Made by a program: the position numbers and the translations under genes. A model generated the notes under the pieces. It had not been told where the DNA came from and did not search any database. It saw only the letters and a list, made by a program, of their open reading frames with translations. This document shows positions 4,617 through 6,252 of a stretch of DNA of 6,252 nucleotides, piece by piece. Origin of the DNA: Gammaproteobacteria bacterium (GTDB lineage: Bacteria; Pseudomonadota; Gammaproteobacteria; UWMA-0217); the NCBI GenBank assembly GCA_011330835.1, contig DRPO01000092.1, positions 1 to 6,252 of the forward strand. Reading direction: 5' to 3'. How positions within the stretch are numbered: position 1 is the stretch's first letter; the number at the start of each line of letters is the position of its first letter.

Positions 4617-6252
4617 TGTTGGCTTCTCCTGTGTAGGTCAAGGTGAGGTTGAAGGCGCGTCCCGGTTTGGGATAGCCGTTGAAATCTTCGTAAACGTCAT
4701 TGCCAAGGTTGCTGATTTCCAGCGCCAGCGCGAGGCGCCGGAATACTGTACGGATACCCAGGCTGTGAAAGGACTGATCCGCGGCGGGCAACAGGTTGGC
4801 CGTGTCGTAATAACTGTCGAACCGACCGCTATACTCGTAATACACGCTGCCCTGGCGAAAGGGGTAATCGAGGAACAAGCTGACGGTGGCCTCGGCCTGT
4901 CCCGGCAGTTGTTTGCCATGAAAGGCGGGAAACGGGCTGCGGTTTTCCGTGTGTTGCAGCGTCCCCTTGAATTGCAGGTTCAACCGCCGGGCCAGGCCGG
5001 CGCGGGCCTCCCACTCCAGCCCGCTCGCCAGCGCGCCCCGGATATTGATCGATTTGCCGACGCCCCGGGCGTTGTAGACCCGGCTGATGGCGTTATCGAC
5101 ATCCCGGTGGAAAAGGGCGATGCTCAGATTGGGCGCATCGACAAAACCGAATGAGCGGTCGGATCGCCACTGCGCGCCAAGATCCAGATTGATTCCCGAT
5201 TCGGGTTTGAGCGCCGGGTTGCCGAGAAACAGACCGCGATCGCCAAACAGTTCGAAAAATGAAGGCGTCCGCTGGTACTGCCCGATATTGGCGGTGAGAG
5301 ACAATTCCTCGCGTGGCTGGAAGCGCAAGCCGATTTTGGGGCTGAGTTGGCTCCAGGCATGTCGAATCGTGGTTGGATCATCACTATTATTGCCATTGGG
5401 AATATCAAAGCGGTCGTCGGTGGACTGGAAACGCAATTCCGGCGTGACCAGCCAGCGATCCGAGCCGAGAAACCGCGCATCCTGCAAGGCGAGATTCCAT
5501 TCGCGGCGTCTGGCCCGGCCCTTGTCGACGCGGTTTAGCAGGTCATCGTTGCGGTAATTTTCGGCGCGGAAGTTGACCAGCATCGCCAGGCTGTCCCGTT
5601 CGCCAATGCGCTCCCAGTAGCTTTCCAGGCCCGCGCCATCGGTGATCGAGCGCGTCTGTTGCTGGCCGAGGCCGATCAGACTGCGCGGATCGGAAAAAAC
5701 CTCGCGGGCGCGGGAGACATTCAGGCCCAGACGCGTATTCCAGGCGCTGTCGCCAATGCGGTTATTGCTGTGGCGCGCTTGCAGGCGCCAGGTCTCGGTG
5801 TCGAGGCGGGCCGTGTTGGCGGGCGAATTGCGCGTATCCGGCAGGTGCTGGTTCTTGTTGAAATACTGAAAACCGAGATCCTGTCGCGCCTTGTCGCCGT
5901 CGGAATGGCCGAGTTTCAGCAGCGCCGACCGTTGACGCGTCTGGTCGTTATTGCGGTGGTCGTCGAAATCATCCGCATCGGTGAAGCGGGTGCCATTGCC
6001 ATTGCGAAAGGGGAAGTCATTGTCGCTTTGCGCCGCGCTCAGAGACAACAACGCGTCAACCGATCCCAGACGCTGGTTGAACAACAGCGCGGCCTCGCGC
6101 TCATGGAAAGAACCCGCGCCGACCAGTCCCCGGAAACCGGGCTCCTCCTCCGGTCTCGGCGTGCGGATATTGATCGCGCCGCCCAGCGACGCCTTGCTCA
6201 GTTGAACCGGCGTCACGCCCCGGTAGATCTCGACGCCGCGCGCCTGGAGCAG
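4609..6252 (-). CDS. TonB-dependent outer-membrane receptor, 5' end outside the window
   Basis: The visible 547 residues run from the end of the plug domain to the C-terminus. The frame stays open to the right edge, adding 12 residues (LLQARGVEIYRG) before an internal GTG at 6216 that is not the true start. VEIYRGVTP followed by SKASLGGAINIRT (residues 7-35) is the conserved final part of a TonB plug. The rest is a 22-strand-type barrel with alternating strands and charged loops; QRTPSFFELFG (326-336) and GNPALKPE (344-351) are typical receptor landmarks. The last strand, RAFNLTLTYT, is followed by an extra GEANNE, so the protein does not end in the usual aromatic residue. An aspartate-rich loop (DADDFDD) lies at about 92-98. 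The signal peptide, TonB box and most of the plug are not visible. Linkage to cobO makes a BtuB-like corrinoid receptor likely, but the ligand is inferred from context. Confidence 0.93.
   Translation of the reverse strand: MLQARGVEIYRGVTPVQLSKASLGGAINIRTPRPEEEPGFRGLVGAGSFHEREAALLFNQRLGSVDALLSLSAAQSDNDFPFRNGNGTRFTDADDFDDHRNNDQTRQRSALLKLGHSDGDKARQDLGFQYFNKNQHLPDTRNSPANTARLDTETWRLQARHSNNRIGDSAWNTRLGLNVSRAREVFSDPRSLIGLGQQQTRSITDGAGLESYWERIGERDSLAMLVNFRAENYRNDDLLNRVDKGRARRREWNLALQDARFLGSDRWLVTPELRFQSTDDRFDIPNGNNSDDPTTIRHAWSQLSPKIGLRFQPREELSLTANIGQYQRTPSFFELFGDRGLFLGNPALKPESGINLDLGAQWRSDRSFGFVDAPNLSIALFHRDVDNAISRVYNARGVGKSINIRGALASGLEWEARAGLARRLNLQFKGTLQHTENRSPFPAFHGKQLPGQAEATVSLFLDYPFRQGSVYYEYSGRFDSYYDTANLLPAADQSFHSLGIRTVFRRLALALEISNLGNDVYEDFNGYPKPGRAFNLTLTYTGEANNE
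4626..4630 (-). promoter_or_regulatory. Shine-Dalgarno of the lipoprotein gene, inside the receptor gene
   Basis: AGGAG on the minus strand lies 9 bases before the ATG at 4616-4614. It falls within the last codons of the receptor gene (the Thr-Gly-Glu region) and fixes the lipoprotein start. It is the only clear ribosome binding site among the starts visible in this window; argG, mlaA and cobO all lack a good one. Confidence 0.75.

Overview
The window is GC-rich bacterial chromosomal DNA, most likely from a gammaproteobacterium. The clues are an outer-membrane lipid-transport lipoprotein (MlaA), a TonB-dependent receptor, a YaaA-family protein, and dispersed palindromes of the CGTCATTCCCGCGAAAGCGGGAAT and CCCTCTCCC..GGGAGAGGG types, which are common in gamma- and betaproteobacteria. 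The genus cannot be fixed from the sequence. A free-living, possibly Chromatiales-like lineage is only a guess.

Layout. (1) Bases 1-106, minus strand: the first 35 codons of yaaA, cut by the window edge. (2) Bases 107-615: about 0.5 kb without a gene. It holds a 27-bp tandem repeat running into a dispersed hairpin repeat, then a 169-bp foldback palindrome whose right arm carries the TATAAT box of the argG promoter. (3) Bases 616-2579, plus strand: argG (argininosuccinate synthase) and mlaA, which overlap by one base (TAGTG) and probably form one transcript. (4) Bases 2580-2781: a palindrome-rich gap between convergent transcription units. It contains a relative of the foldback tip, an 11-bp perfect hairpin and a second copy of the dispersed repeat seen at 302-360. 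(5) Bases 2782-6252, minus strand: a tightly packed unit in the order TonB-dependent receptor (5' end outside the window), beta-propeller-like lipoprotein, cobO. The receptor and lipoprotein genes overlap by 8 bp, and the lipoprotein and cobO genes are 2 bp apart.

How the genes may work together. CobO adenosylates corrinoids, so the minus-strand unit reads as a corrinoid acquisition and activation operon: an outer-membrane receptor, an envelope lipoprotein, and a cytoplasmic adenosyltransferase. The lipoprotein has the repeated blade pattern of YncE-like propellers. Its pairing with a receptor recalls BtuB-BtuG of Bacteroidetes, where a propeller lipoprotein captures B12 over the receptor. 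A proteobacterial version of that arrangement is the most interesting hypothesis in this window, but it rests on context and visible fold signals, not on a search. The argG-mlaA pair joins arginine synthesis and outer-membrane lipid asymmetry with no obvious functional link; it sits between direct copies of the dispersed repeat.
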